DNA of 64,000 nt from Geitlerinema sp. PCC 7407 (GCF_000317045.1 NC_019703.1:4410934-4474933), one strand, 5' to 3'; shown: positions 11,089-19,669, counted from the first letter of the stretch. Numbers and translations are program-made. The notes: generated by a model from the sequence alone, not told the origin.

Positions 11089-12198
11089 CTAGTCCAGGCG
11101 CAGAGCGGTGTGATTGTCGATCAGGTGAGGGACGCCAGCGGCGTCGAGGGCGCTAAAGGACTCAAAAAATCGTCGCGCCGCGGGCGGGAAGTCTGGAAAC
11201 TCGAAAAGCGCATCGCCTCGGGAAATGTCGGCCCAGAAGTAGCTCAGTTCGGGAGCCAGACTCTCGGCGGCGTCCAGGGGCAGATTCAGCGGAGCTTCGG
11301 TAAGCAGGCGCACCATGAAGGGCTGGCTGCGATCGCCCATCCACTGGCGCGACACCTGGGTCAGCCTCGGCCAGTCGGGCACCGCCGTCACTCGCTCCGA
11401 GACCACCTCCAGCCAGCGCTGGCCCTGGGGGTCGCTGCGCACTGCCAGCACGCGGTAGGGATGGGGATAGCTGACCAAAGACCCCGTCGTAATGTCGTAG
11501 AGGCCGTGGGACCGCGCGATGTCCTGGATGTGCAGATGCCCCGTAAACACCAGCGGCACCCCGGCCGCTTGCAGCACTTCCAGCAGTTCTTGGTGGTTGC
11601 GCAGGATATAGCGGCGGCCCATGGCGTGGCGCGACTGATTGGGCAGGTGCTCGGCGACATTGTGGTGCACCATGACCATCACCAGCTCCTCTGAGGCCGC
11701 CGCCAGCACCTCTCGCAGCCAGCGCATCTGGGCTGCGTCGATCGCGCCCTGGCTCTGCTGCTGCCCCGTTTCGTCAAACTGATTTGAGTTCAGGCCGATC
11801 AGCCGCACCCCCGGCAGCACCTGGCGGCTGTAGTAGGGCTGGGCCGGATCGTCATAGCCGAAGGCCTGGTAGTAGTGGGCAAATTCCGCCAGGCCAATGG
11901 ACCGGCCGTCCGCCTCTCGGTTGGGGACGTCGTGGTTGCCGGGTACCACGTAGCAGGGAAAGGGAAGCTGGCTGAGGCGCTGGGCCAGCCAGGCGTGATT
12001 GGCCGGTTCTCCGTGCTGGGTTAGGTCCCCCGGCAGCAGCAAAAAGTCGAGATCCAGCGTCTCCAGGTGGGCAAAAACCTGTTCGAGGGCCGCAATGCTC
12101 ACCTCGACCATGTGAAATCGGCTGGGATTTTGCCAGATTGTCTCGGGGAGGGCGATGTGGGCATCGCTGATCACAGCAAAGCGAAACTCGGGGCTCAT
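11089..12198 (-). CDS. calcineurin-like metallophosphoesterase
   Basis: This is a 369-aa member of the dinuclear metallophosphoesterase superfamily. The five metal-binding blocks are present: FAVISDAHIALPE at residue 6, LLLPGDLTQHG near 53, PGNHDVPN near 85, MVMVHHNVAEHLP near 172 and FTGHLHIQD near 218. No signal peptide or membrane segment is seen, so it should be cytosolic. The layout resembles the cyclic-nucleotide phosphodiesterase/Icc-like branch. The C-terminal 130 residues are less conserved and the substrate cannot be deduced. It is a single gene, convergent with the FIST gene. Confidence 0.88.
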   Translation of the reverse strand: MSPEFRFAVISDAHIALPETIWQNPSRFHMVEVSIAALEQVFAHLETLDLDFLLLPGDLTQHGEPANHAWLAQRLSQLPFPCYVVPGNHDVPNREADGRSIGLAEFAHYYQAFGYDDPAQPYYSRQVLPGVRLIGLNSNQFDETGQQQSQGAIDAAQMRWLREVLAAASEELVMVMVHHNVAEHLPNQSRHAMGRRYILRNHQELLEVLQAAGVPLVFTGHLHIQDIARSHGLYDITTGSLVSYPHPYRVLAVRSDPQGQRWLEVVSERVTAVPDWPRLTQVSRQWMGDRSQPFMVRLLTEAPLNLPLDAAESLAPELSYFWADISRGDALFEFPDFPPAARRFFESFSALDAAGVPHLIDNHTALRLD

Positions 12199-12488
12199 GG
12201 GCGATCGCAGGAGTGACGGTCGTCAGCCTGGAGATCTGATCCAGGCACGTTCCAATCCTAGCGGACTGGGGAATTGGGGCGATCGCTCGATCGGGCAGTC
12301 CAGGGCTAAATTCAAGGGCCAGCGGGTCGGGCGATCGCCCCCAAAATCGCGAGCGCGGCTACCGCTGATTTGCCCTTGCACCCAGGGGCAAAACCGCCTT
12401 ATGATGCCTAGCTTGCAAACTATTGTGAGGCGCTCCCGGTCCCCAGCCCGATGATCGGGAGCCGCCGCGCCCCAAGGAAGGTAACTCA

Positions 12489-13118
12489 GTGGTTGTTCGC
12501 GTGCGTCAACACGTCAATCCCCTCAGCGACAAGTATCAAATCCCCACCCCGCCGCCCGACTGGCAAAAGATCTATGCCAGCCTCGATCGGCCTTTGCATC
12601 TAGATATTGGCTGCGCGCGGGGGCAGTTTGTGTGGGAGATGGCGGCTCAGTACCCCGACTGGAATTTCCTGGGGCTCGAAATTCGCCAGCCCCTGGTCGA
12701 TCGGGCCAACGAGATTTGCCAAGAGCTGGGCCTGACCAATGTGCATTTCCTTTTTTGCAACGCCAACAACTCCGTAGAGCCGATCTTGGCCTCCCTGCCG
12801 ACGGGCGCTTTTCAGCGGGTCAGCATCCAGTTCCCGGACCCCTGGTTCAAGAAGCGTCACCAAAAGCGGCGCGTGGTGCAGCCGGAGCTGGTGGCGGTGC
12901 TGGCGAAGTATTTGCCCGCTGAGGGGGTGGTGTTTTTGCAGTCGGACGTGCTGGCGGTGGCCCAGGAAATGGTCGATCGCTTTGCCGAATCTCCCAGCTT
13001 TCAGCGTCAGGGCCACGAGTGGCTGCCCGAAAATCCGCTGGGCGTGGCGACAGAGCGCGAAAAGCTGACTCTGGGCCGCCGAGACCCGGTTTATCGAGCG
13101 ATTTTCACGCGAAGCTAG
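12489..13118 (+). CDS. trmB: tRNA (guanine-N7-)-methyltransferase
   Basis: TrmB methylates G46 in the variable loop of tRNAs using S-adenosylmethionine. The 209-aa protein shows the SAM-binding block LHLDIGCARGQFVWEMA near residue 37, FLGLEIRQPLVDRA near 59, and the family signature VSIQFPDPWFKKRHQKRR near 111-128. The last block supplies the catalytic Asp and tRNA contacts. Its length matches bacterial TrmB. The start is a GTG at 12489, supported by AAGGAAGG eight bases upstream. It is a single gene with a 290-bp leader that holds a short hairpin (CTCCCG/CGGGAG around 12433-12461). Confidence 0.96.
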   Translation: MVVRVRQHVNPLSDKYQIPTPPPDWQKIYASLDRPLHLDIGCARGQFVWEMAAQYPDWNFLGLEIRQPLVDRANEICQELGLTNVHFLFCNANNSVEPILASLPTGAFQRVSIQFPDPWFKKRHQKRRVVQPELVAVLAKYLPAEGVVFLQSDVLAVAQEMVDRFAESPSFQRQGHEWLPENPLGVATEREKLTLGRRDPVYRAIFTRS

Positions 13119-13129
13119 CCCGAGGGCAG

Positions 13130-14656
13130 CTACCAGGTGGGCAGCCAGCGCCGCATTTGCAGGGCAGAGGGGGAGAGGGGCAGGCCCAGGTACACGGGCA
13201 GCCAAAACAGGAAGCTCAGGACAATTAAGGCGATCAGGGCGATCGCGCAGCGCTGGCGGAAGAGGCTGGGGCTGTGGAGCCAGCGATCGCCCATCCAGGC
13301 GATCGCCAGCAGGCTAAACACCGAGGACCCCATGTAGTGGTAGAGGAAGGTGCAGCGCTGCACCAGCATCCAGGGCAGCCAGTTAGCGGCCCAGTTGATC
13401 ACCAGGTACAGGGCCAGTCCGGGGGCGATCGCGGCTTGGGCTGCCTCGACGAAGACAGGCTGCTTTTGCCAGCGCTGCCACCCCCATAGCCCCACCTGCT
13501 GGATCACCAGAGCGCAGCACAGGGCGATCGCGCTGGACGAGAGCCACCACAAAAAGGGATTGCCCATGGCGTGGACGTCGAAGATATAGCGCCCTGCGCC
13601 GCTGGGCAGCGGCGGCCCGTAGATCGGCACGATTTCCTGGGGCGTTTGGCCGGTTTGATAGAAGTACAGGACGTGGCGTACCATGCCGGGCCAGGTGTAC
13701 CACGGCGAGCAGTAGGGGTGCGTTGCATTGTCGCCGACACGGCGGTGGTAGCTGAGCAGCTCTGCCTGGGCGCTCCAGAAGGTGCCGCCGAAGCTCTGTA
13801 GGTGGGGAATCCAGATCAGGCTGTAGGTCAGCAAGGGAGCCAGTCCCAAAAAGACGACAATCGCGATCGGGCTGAGGCTGGCAAAGCGCTCTAGGACGGG
13901 ACTGCTCCAGCGAAAAGGCGCAGCGGGCGCGGCAGAGTTGGCAGCAGCGCGCCGCGATCGCCCGTTTTCCCACGTCTTGCGGCCCCAGGCAATCAGCCAC
14001 ACGCCGTAAACCCCCAGCAAAAAGCCCAGGCCGTTCCACTTGACGCCCACCGAGGCCCCGAAGCACAGCCCCGCGATCGCCAGCCATCCGTAGCGCTGCC
14101 CGCCCCGCAGCCCCAGCGATCGCAGCAGACACCAGTGCCCCAGCAGCCCAAAAATCAGCAAATAGACATTGATCAGCGCATAGCGCGATTCCACCAGCAG
14201 CAGCCCATCCAAGGCCATCAGCAGCCCCGCCATCAGCCCATAGCTGCGGCGATCGCTCACCTGCCGCGCGATACCCGCCACCACCAGCGGCACCAGCGAC
14301 CCCGTCAGGGCATTGACCCAGCGGTAGCTCCAGGGCGCCAGCCACGACCCTGTCAGGTTGTTGCGGGGCACCTCCGCCAGCCAGGGCAGCCGCTCCCCGA
14401 TCCAAATCCCGATGGCGATCAGGTATTTCCCCAGGGGCGGGTGACCGTCGATGAAAAACGTCTGGGTCAGGTAGTGGTCGGCAAACTTAGCAAAATACAC
14501 CTCGTCAAAGACCAAGGTGTTGAACCGGCTCAGGCCCCAAAACCGCAGCCCTAGGGACAGTCCCCAAATCGCCAGCAAGCCCAGGGAATACCAGGGCAGT
14601 TTCTGGACAGCGGGCGGCAGGCGAGAAAACCAGGGGGACACAGCGCTAGATTGCAT
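13130..14656 (-). CDS. GT39-type phospholipid-mannose protein glycosyltransferase
   Basis: This is a 508-aa polytopic membrane protein of the PMT (GT39) family, which moves mannose from a lipid carrier to proteins on the outer face of the membrane. The first extracytoplasmic loop carries LVFDEVYFAKFADHYL (near residue 48), with the acidic pair needed for catalysis, and FIDGHPPLGKYLIAIG (near 68). Around ten further hydrophobic segments follow. LDGLLLVESRYALINVYLL is typical of the family. The C-terminal part (IYGPPLPSGAGRYIFDVHAMGNPFLWW) matches the conserved PMT C-terminal region. The acceptor protein is unknown. It stands alone, 11 bp from the end of trmB. It could conceivably serve the same surface glycoproteins as the 55-61 kb genes, but nothing links them directly. 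Confidence 0.9.
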   Translation of the reverse strand: MQSSAVSPWFSRLPPAVQKLPWYSLGLLAIWGLSLGLRFWGLSRFNTLVFDEVYFAKFADHYLTQTFFIDGHPPLGKYLIAIGIWIGERLPWLAEVPRNNLTGSWLAPWSYRWVNALTGSLVPLVVAGIARQVSDRRSYGLMAGLLMALDGLLLVESRYALINVYLLIFGLLGHWCLLRSLGLRGGQRYGWLAIAGLCFGASVGVKWNGLGFLLGVYGVWLIAWGRKTWENGRSRRAAANSAAPAAPFRWSSPVLERFASLSPIAIVVFLGLAPLLTYSLIWIPHLQSFGGTFWSAQAELLSYHRRVGDNATHPYCSPWYTWPGMVRHVLYFYQTGQTPQEIVPIYGPPLPSGAGRYIFDVHAMGNPFLWWLSSSAIALCCALVIQQVGLWGWQRWQKQPVFVEAAQAAIAPGLALYLVINWAANWLPWMLVQRCTFLYHYMGSSVFSLLAIAWMGDRWLHSPSLFRQRCAIALIALIVLSFLFWLPVYLGLPLSPSALQMRRWLPTW

Positions 14657-14780
14657 AGAGGCGGTTTGGGCGATCGCGGACGATTGTGTATCCCATCATA
14701 GGGATGTTTGGGCTTGCCAAAAGCGCGATCGCCTTGCACAGGATATTCTGAGAAATAGGGGCGCACAGGACAGAAAACCG

Positions 14781-15263
14781 ATGAAATTCAAGCGAATTTT
14801 GGCAGCACTCGATCGCTCCGGTCACTCCGACAGCGTCTTTCAGCGGGCCGTCAGCCTCGCCCAAAGCGATCAGGCCGAACTGCTGCTGTGTCACTGCCTC
14901 ACCGGCATCTCCAGCAACGCGATCGCCTACACCGACCTCTACGGCAAGCCCATGGTGAACTTTTCGGCGGCCCAGCAGCAGACCCAGCATCGCGCCGAGC
15001 AGGAGGCCCGTCAGTGGCTGCAAGCCTACCAGGCCCAGGCCCAAGCCCTCGGCGTCCACGCCGAGATCCGCTGCGAAGTCGGCTCACCCAGTGCATGGCT
15101 CTGCCAGAGCGCCGATCAATGGTCCGCAGACCTGATTGTGATTGGGCGGCGGGGGCGGCGCGGCCTGACCGAGGTCCTGCTCGGCAGCGTCAGCAGCGAC
15201 GTTGTGCACCAGGCAGCCCGCTCCGTGCTGGTGGTCCAGGGAGACGACCCAGAGACTGCTTAA
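14781..15263 (+). CDS. universal stress protein (UspA family)
   Basis: This is a 160-aa single-domain universal stress protein. It begins MKFKRILAALDRSGHSDSVF, the first strand with the Asp that contacts ATP. It ends with LIVIGRRGRRGLTEVLLGS followed by VSSDVVHQAARSVLVVQ. The spacing G-x2-G-x8-G-S fits the ATP-binding subgroup closely. The frame is open further upstream, but the ATG at 14781 matches the conserved Usp start. The stop overlaps that of the convergent Trp-rich gene by 4 bp. Confidence 0.93.
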   Translation: MKFKRILAALDRSGHSDSVFQRAVSLAQSDQAELLLCHCLTGISSNAIAYTDLYGKPMVNFSAAQQQTQHRAEQEARQWLQAYQAQAQALGVHAEIRCEVGSPSAWLCQSADQWSADLIVIGRRGRRGLTEVLLGSVSSDVVHQAARSVLVVQGDDPETA

Positions 15264-15538
15264 TCTTCCAAATCGCGATCGCTTCCCAGATCGCTCTCAG
15301 CCTGAAGCTCCAGATCGCGCAGGGGCGTCCAGCCCGGCTGCCACAGCGATCGGTCCTTCAGCAGGGTGGCATTGATCCAAAAGCGCACGTCGTCATCACA
15401 GGACGACACCATTTCTGCAAAGACCCACTCCCCTTGATTTTTGCGATTGAGCACCTGAAAGTGCCGCCAGCCAAAGGTCGCAGACTGAGCTGTCCACTTG
15501 GAACCGAGGAGATGGGGAAACTTTTGCTTTTTCGCCAT
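15260..15538 (-). CDS. small Trp-rich protein, TIGR02450-like
   Basis: This is a 92-aa basic-to-acidic protein with five tryptophans. The pattern MAKKQKFPHLLGSKWTAQ followed by GWRHFQVLNRKNQGEWVFAEMVSSCD matches what I recall of the Trp-rich conserved family TIGR02450, found in cyanobacteria and some proteobacteria, with no known function. The ATG at 15538 gives the conserved N-terminus. An upstream in-frame start at 15577 would add 13 unconvincing residues that overlap the TonB gene's 3' end. It has no signal peptide. Confidence 0.75.
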   Translation of the reverse strand: MAKKQKFPHLLGSKWTAQSATFGWRHFQVLNRKNQGEWVFAEMVSSCDDDVRFWINATLLKDRSLWQPGWTPLRDLELQAESDLGSDRDLED

Positions 15539-15548
15539 GCCAACTGTG

Positions 15549-16598
15549 CTAGGACCCGTCCCGCAGTTTGTAACCAAACTTCATATTAACCACGATGGAG
15601 GTGTCTTGGATCTCTGGCGGAAACGGGGGAAAGGGCGCAGCGGCCTGCACCGCCGCGATCGCCCCTTCGTCGGCATTCGCTAGGCCCGACGACTGGGCCA
15701 CCTCCGCCGAGAGCAGCCGCCCCGACGCATCAACGGCAAAGCGCACGACCACTTGACGAGAAATGTCGAGCTGGACCTGATCCCAGTGCTGATTGATTTG
15801 CTGATTGACCCGGTTGACGTAGCTCCCCACGGCTTGGTCTGCCATCGCGTCTACGCTGGGTTTTCCGGGCGCTTCCCGATCCGCGGACGGTGCGCCATCG
15901 AGCCCCTGCCCCCCAAAGGCCTGATCCGTCTGGCTGCTTTCATCGCCGTTCTCGGCGCCAGTTTGGGCTGGGCTGGGGGGTGCCTCTGAGCTGGGCGACG
16001 CTTCTGGGCTGGGGGGTGCTTCCGGGGACGCAGGGGTCGCTGGCGACGGGGAAAGGGCGGGCGATCGCGGGTCGGTAGCGGGATTGGCCTTCAGAGCAGG
16101 CACCTTGGGGCGGGGGGAGGATGGCTCTTTGGGGGCCTTCTTCGCGTTTGTGTCGAGGGATTTGAGGCTTTTATTTTGAAGGGAGCTGCTGGCGGAAGCC
16201 GCTTGGGGCGAAGGCTCTGGCGCTGGCGGGCTGGGAGCAGGCGGCGGTAGGTCTGGTAGGGGTGAGATGGCCTTGGGTGCGGGCGAGGGTGCGCCTTGGC
16301 GCGGCAGGTTCGGGGCGCCGGTGGTGACGGGCTGCTGGGGTCGGGGCGAACCGGCGGCGGTGGCATCGGCGATCGCCCGGCGTGCCGTAGGTTCCGGCGG
16401 CTTCTGGGGGGCCTCCTTGGGCTCCAGATACACCACCTCGATGGGCTCTGGTGGCTGCTCGGCCTGGCGACGGTGCCAGTAGACCCCGAAGCCCGCGATC
16501 GCCCCTGTGTGCAGCACCATCGCCATCGCCAAATAAAACATCAGGCGATCGCCCGAGCAGACCCCCTTTTGGGCGCGATAGGTGCGTGCTAGCTTCAT
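15549..16598 (-). CDS. TonB-family energy-transducer-like protein
   Basis: This is a 349-aa protein with a TonB layout. A short cytoplasmic basic start comes first, then one membrane anchor LMFYLAMAMVLHTGAIAGFGVYW at about residues 18-40. A very long Pro/Ser/Ala/Glu-rich periplasmic spacer runs to about residue 255. The C-terminal TonB domain is YVNRVNQQINQHWDQ ... VVVRFAVDASGRLLSAEVAQSSG ... AVQAAAPFPPFP, ending in KFGYKL. Families of this kind couple the proton gradient of the inner membrane to outer-membrane receptors. The ATG at 16598 is chosen because GAGGAAG lies 9 nt upstream; an ATG at 16622 lies before that site. No exbB, exbD or receptor gene is in the window, and it may instead be a structural TonB-domain protein. 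Confidence 0.87.
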   Translation of the reverse strand: MKLARTYRAQKGVCSGDRLMFYLAMAMVLHTGAIAGFGVYWHRRQAEQPPEPIEVVYLEPKEAPQKPPEPTARRAIADATAAGSPRPQQPVTTGAPNLPRQGAPSPAPKAISPLPDLPPPAPSPPAPEPSPQAASASSSLQNKSLKSLDTNAKKAPKEPSSPRPKVPALKANPATDPRSPALSPSPATPASPEAPPSPEASPSSEAPPSPAQTGAENGDESSQTDQAFGGQGLDGAPSADREAPGKPSVDAMADQAVGSYVNRVNQQINQHWDQVQLDISRQVVVRFAVDASGRLLSAEVAQSSGLANADEGAIAAVQAAAPFPPFPPEIQDTSIVVNMKFGYKLRDGS

Positions 16599-16929
16599 AT
16601 CCGCTGGCTTCCTCGCTGCCATTGCCTGTGCCAGTTCTGACCGCCTCGGGCTTGGGGCAATGGATGAATGCTCTATTATCCACGCATTTGGGAAAAGCGA
16701 ACCAGGGACAGCCCTCGCCCTGGGGGGACAAGGTTTGGTAAGATCGGCGAAGTCGCGGGCAGGCAACCCGAGACTCTAAACGGACGCCACCGATCGACCC
16801 TGCGATCGCCCTTGCGCATCATCTGGCCGATCAAGCGTCAACCCCCGAGGCTGTAGCCTGGATGCGCCTCGCTACGGGTGCCAAGAGGATTTCTGTCGTT
16901 TCACATTCGCCAGTCTTTACATAACTGCC
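16599..16929. other. 331-bp divergent region between tonB-like gene and petN
   Basis: No gene is apparent. The segment contains the upstream regions of the TonB-like gene (minus) and petN (plus). TTTACATAAC at about 16916-16925 could contribute a -10 element for petN but lies very close to the ATG. No good -35 box was identified. Confidence 0.35.
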
Positions 16930-17019
16930 ATGGATATCTTGACGCTGGGTTGGGTTGGGTTGTTGACCGTCTTTTCCTTCTCCATCTCGATGGTGGTTTG
17001 GGGCCACAACGGCATGTAA
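16930..17019 (+). CDS. petN: cytochrome b6f complex subunit PetN
   Basis: PetN is a 29-residue single-helix subunit needed for assembly and stability of the cytochrome b6f complex in the thylakoid membrane. It reads [20 protein letters not shown] followed by MVVWGHNGM. The start MDILTLGWV and the end MVVWG-x-NG are diagnostic and the length is exactly that of the family. It is followed after 6 nt by another small membrane-protein frame with which it probably shares a transcript that ends at the hairpin at 17192. Confidence 0.96.
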   Translation: MDILTLGWVGLLTVFSFSISMVVWGHNGM

Positions 17020-17025
17020 GGCACC

Positions 17026-17163
17026 GTGGAAATTTCGCCCTATATCGTTTTGGCTACCGCAGCGATCGCCCTTCTGGTCGTGGTCACCGGCGGCGTGAGC
17101 TATCTCACCTATGCCGAATGGCGCGATCGCCGTCGCCAAGACCGAGAGCGACGCGGACGCTAG
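17026..17163 (+). CDS. 45-codon single-helix membrane protein after petN
   Basis: This is a GTG-initiated frame of 45 codons starting 6 nt after the petN stop. It reads VEISPYIVLATAAIALLVVV then TGGVSYLTYAEWRDRRRQDR and a final short basic tail ERRGR. One membrane helix (about residues 6-26) is followed by a strongly basic, hydrophilic tail with a positive-inside pattern. It lies between petN and a strong terminator, so it should be on the petN mRNA. I do not recognise the family. It could be an assembly or stability factor for the b6f complex or just a small membrane protein. The layout, coding-like composition and HIP1 use argue that it is real. Confidence 0.6.
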   Translation: MEISPYIVLATAAIALLVVVTGGVSYLTYAEWRDRRRQDRERRGR

Positions 17164-17191
17164 CCAAAACTCACAAAACCAAAGACCTCTA

Positions 17192-17222
17192 CAAAGCAGC
17201 CCGCGCGGGCTGCTTTGTTTTT
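17192..17222 (+). terminator. rho-independent terminator of the petN transcript
   Basis: There is a perfect 26-nt palindrome at 17192-17217 (arms CAAAGCAGCCCGC and its complement) followed directly by TTTTT. It lies 28 nt after the stop of the 45-codon frame and fits a classical intrinsic terminator for plus-strand transcription. Confidence 0.9.
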
Positions 17223-17245
17223 GGAGAAACCCAGCGAAAAGCACC

Positions 17246-17272
17246 ACAAAAAAAGGAGCCCCGAGGGGCTCC
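17246..17272 (-). terminator. rho-independent terminator of the PEP-CTERM gene
   Basis: GGAGCCCC-GA-GGGGCTCC occupies 17255-17272 and is preceded on the plus strand by seven A residues (17248-17254). Read on the minus strand this is a GC-rich hairpin followed by a T run, 41 nt after the PEP-CTERM stop codon. It sits back-to-back with the petN terminator. Confidence 0.88.
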
Positions 17273-17313
17273 CGCGCTGGTATACGGAGGACTCAAGTTA
17301 CTCGTTTGATACC

Positions 17314-18240
17314 CTAGGCCGCGCCTTGGCCGCCTTGGCGCTTCAGCAAGAAAGCGCCGCCGAGACCCACAAGGCCCAGCAGCAGCGAGGGCTCAGGCAC
17401 GTCTTGGGGCGGTACATCGCCCTGGAAGGTCACTTCGTAGTTGCCCGTGTGAGAGAGCCGATCGCCCCGCTCCACCAGACCAGACTGGGTCGCATTGAAG
17501 CTATAGAGCAGCTGAGAGGGCCCGCCATTGTAGGCAACCTTGACCACTTCGCTGGCCTGGATCGTGCGGCCCGAAAGCTGCGACTTCAGGTTATTAGCGA
17601 GAAACTTAGCGTTGTTAGGCACGCTGCTGTCATTGAGGAAGCCATCAATGCTTTTCGTAATCAGCGAGGTGGCATTGAAATGGCCCGCCAAGCCGATGCG
17701 GACCAGGCCGCTGCTGTCTTGGTTGACGTAGGAAATGTTGGGGTCGCTAAAGCGCTGGAAGCCGCCGTAGTTCTTGAATACGTTGAACGCGAAACCCTTG
17801 ATGTCGTTGGACAGACCGCCCAAGCCGTTGTTGTTGAGCGCTGCATTGAACCACACCTGGCCGAAGGTGCTGCTGCCGACCGGCGAGAGCCAGTCACTGA
17901 GGGTCAGGTTGCTGAGGGTGATGCCCTTGCCGCCCAGGGTGCCGCTCAGGCTGGTGACCTGGTTGAAGTTAGCGCCGGGCTGCTCACTGCTGGCAAAAAG
18001 CTCGACGTTGCCGGTGGGGTTGCTGCTGTCGCCGGTGAGTGCCGACTGGACATTGGCAGACGTGTTGGGCACCAGGAAGGTGTTGGTGCCGTCGGAGCCG
18101 TAGGTGAGGTAGTCAGAGCCGCTGACCACTGGATTGGCCAGGGTGCCTGCGGTGGCGGGCGTCGCTGCGATCGCGGCAGTGCCCGCGAGAGCGATCGCCG
18201 AAAAACCCATCATGAGAGTCTGAAAAGATTTAGTGACCAT
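17314..18240 (-). CDS. PEP-CTERM sorted extracellular protein
   Basis: This is a 308-aa exported protein. The signal peptide (residues 1-31) ends near ATPATAG. The C-terminus carries the PEP-CTERM sorting signal VPEPSLLLGLVGLGG, a hydrophobic helix, then the basic KRQ. In exosortase-bearing bacteria such proteins are cleaved and placed on the surface or in exopolysaccharide. The middle is rich in Asn, Ser and Gly (NISYVNQDSSGLVRIGLAGHFNA). The whole looks like the NF038130-type cyanobacterial PEP-CTERM proteins, which is a recollection I cannot test here. The start at 18240 gives a proper signal peptide. It has its own terminator and is probably monocistronic. Confidence 0.88.
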   Translation of the reverse strand: MVTKSFQTLMMGFSAIALAGTAAIAATPATAGTLANPVVSGSDYLTYGSDGTNTFLVPNTSANVQSALTGDSSNPTGNVELFASSEQPGANFNQVTSLSGTLGGKGITLSNLTLSDWLSPVGSSTFGQVWFNAALNNNGLGGLSNDIKGFAFNVFKNYGGFQRFSDPNISYVNQDSSGLVRIGLAGHFNATSLITKSIDGFLNDSSVPNNAKFLANNLKSQLSGRTIQASEVVKVAYNGGPSQLLYSFNATQSGLVERGDRLSHTGNYEVTFQGDVPPQDVPEPSLLLGLVGLGGAFLLKRQGGQGAA

Positions 18241-18499
18241 GGTGGTAACGGAGAAAGTACCAAAGACAATCCGCGAACAGGGATCAGAGGCGCAGCGGTG
18301 TCTGTTCCCAGCGGAAATGACTACCGGACCTGGCCTATTATTGCTGCGATCTGAGGAAATATTTGTCTAGTTTACGAGGGACTTTGATGGACTTCGATAA
18401 AGCCAGGATAAATTTTGGCAGATCCGTTAAAGAGCTTCCGTAAAGTCCGGCCGCCGCAGTGAAACAGGCGATCGCCCAAGCGCTGAAAGGCCGATGGGC

Positions 18500-19669
18500 T
18501 CAGCCTTTGAGAAAAGCCGCCATCCGCTCGACCGCCACCTGAAGACGCGCCGGTGAATGCACCAGCGCAAAGCGAACGTAGCCCTCGCCCGCCGCCCCAA
18601 AGCCGACGCCGGGAGACGCCGCCACTCCAGTGGCCTGCACCAGCTCTCGGCAAAAACCAATGGAGTCCTGGTCCCAGGGCTCCGGCAGCTTGGCCCAGAT
18701 GTACATGGTGGCGGAGGGAGTGGGCACGCTCCAGCCAATGGCATTGAGGGCACTCACAAAGGCATCTCGGCGATCGCGGAAGGTATCGACCGCTTGCTGC
18801 ACCGTCTCTTGGGGACCGGTCAGCGCGGCGATCGCCCCGTTGAGAATGCCGCGATATTGGTTAAAGTCCACAACGGCCTTGATCTGGCGCAGCACCCGGA
18901 TCAGCTCGCGATTGCCGATGGCGTAGCCCACCCGGAAGCCGCCCATGTTATAGGACTTTGACAATGTGAAAAACTCAATGGACACCCGCTTTTGGGGGTC
19001 GGCCTGGAGCACCGAGGGCGCTCGGGAGCCGTCAAATACCAAGTCCGCGTAGGGAAAATCGTGCACCAAGGCCAAGTCATGGGCCTCACAAAAGGCCACC
19101 GCCTCGCGGAAAAAGTCCAGGCTCGCCGTCGCGCTGGTGGGATTGTGGGGATAGCTGAGCACCATCATGCGCGATCGCTCGATCACCGCCGCCGGCATCT
19201 CCGAGAAGACCGGCAAAAAGCCATTTTCGGCCCGCAGCGCCATGGGGTACATTTCGCCGCCCGCCAGCGCCACCCCGCCGATGTGGGAGGGATAGCCCGG
19301 ATCGAGCAGCAGCGCCACGTCGCCCGGATTGAGCAGGGCCAAGGGCAGGTGGGCCGTCCCTTCTTGGGAGCCGATCAGGGGCAGCACCTCGGTTTCTGGG
19401 TCGACGGCCACGCCAAAGCGCTGGGTGTACCACTGGGCCGCCGCGTCCCGAAAGGCCCGCGTCCCGTGAAACAGCAGGTAGCCGTGGGTGCTCGGGTCAG
19501 GCAGCGATCGCGCGATCGCCTCCAAAACATGGGGTGGCGTCGGCAGATCCGACGACCCTAAGGACAAATCAATCAAATCTCGGCCCGCCGCCAGCGCCTT
19601 GGACTTGGCTTCGTCCATGTCGGCAAAAACGTTCTTTTGCAAAGACTCAACTCGCTGGGCCAATCGCAT
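18500..19669 (-). CDS. class I/II PLP aminotransferase, LL-diaminopimelate-aminotransferase-like
   Basis: This is a 389-aa fold-type I PLP enzyme. Visible family motifs are LSLGSSDLPTPPHV, GYLLFHGTRAFRDAAAQWY, EVLPLIGSQEGTAHLP, LLDPGYPSHIGG, YPHNPTSA and HDFPYADLVFDG. The Schiff-base lysine lies in FFTLSKSYNMGGFRVGYAIG (near residue 235), and RFALVHSPARLQ supplies the C-terminal carboxylate-binding Arg. The wording SYPHNPTSA and the phenylalanine before YADL resemble DapL-like and succinyl-DAP aminotransferase-like proteins rather than aspartate aminotransferase, so lysine or peptidoglycan precursor synthesis is possible. Exact substrate specificity cannot be fixed from sequence. A strong hairpin separates it from thioredoxin. 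Confidence 0.85.
   Translation of the reverse strand: MRLAQRVESLQKNVFADMDEAKSKALAAGRDLIDLSLGSSDLPTPPHVLEAIARSLPDPSTHGYLLFHGTRAFRDAAAQWYTQRFGVAVDPETEVLPLIGSQEGTAHLPLALLNPGDVALLLDPGYPSHIGGVALAGGEMYPMALRAENGFLPVFSEMPAAVIERSRMMVLSYPHNPTSATASLDFFREAVAFCEAHDLALVHDFPYADLVFDGSRAPSVLQADPQKRVSIEFFTLSKSYNMGGFRVGYAIGNRELIRVLRQIKAVVDFNQYRGILNGAIAALTGPQETVQQAVDTFRDRRDAFVSALNAIGWSVPTPSATMYIWAKLPEPWDQDSIGFCRELVQATGVAASPGVGFGAAGEGYVRFALVHSPARLQVAVERMAAFLKG

Noticed and set aside
17215-18354. 379-codon plus-strand frame across the PEP-CTERM gene
   Set aside because: It is antisense to a protein with signal peptide, sorting signal and its own terminator. The frame also runs through two terminator hairpins.
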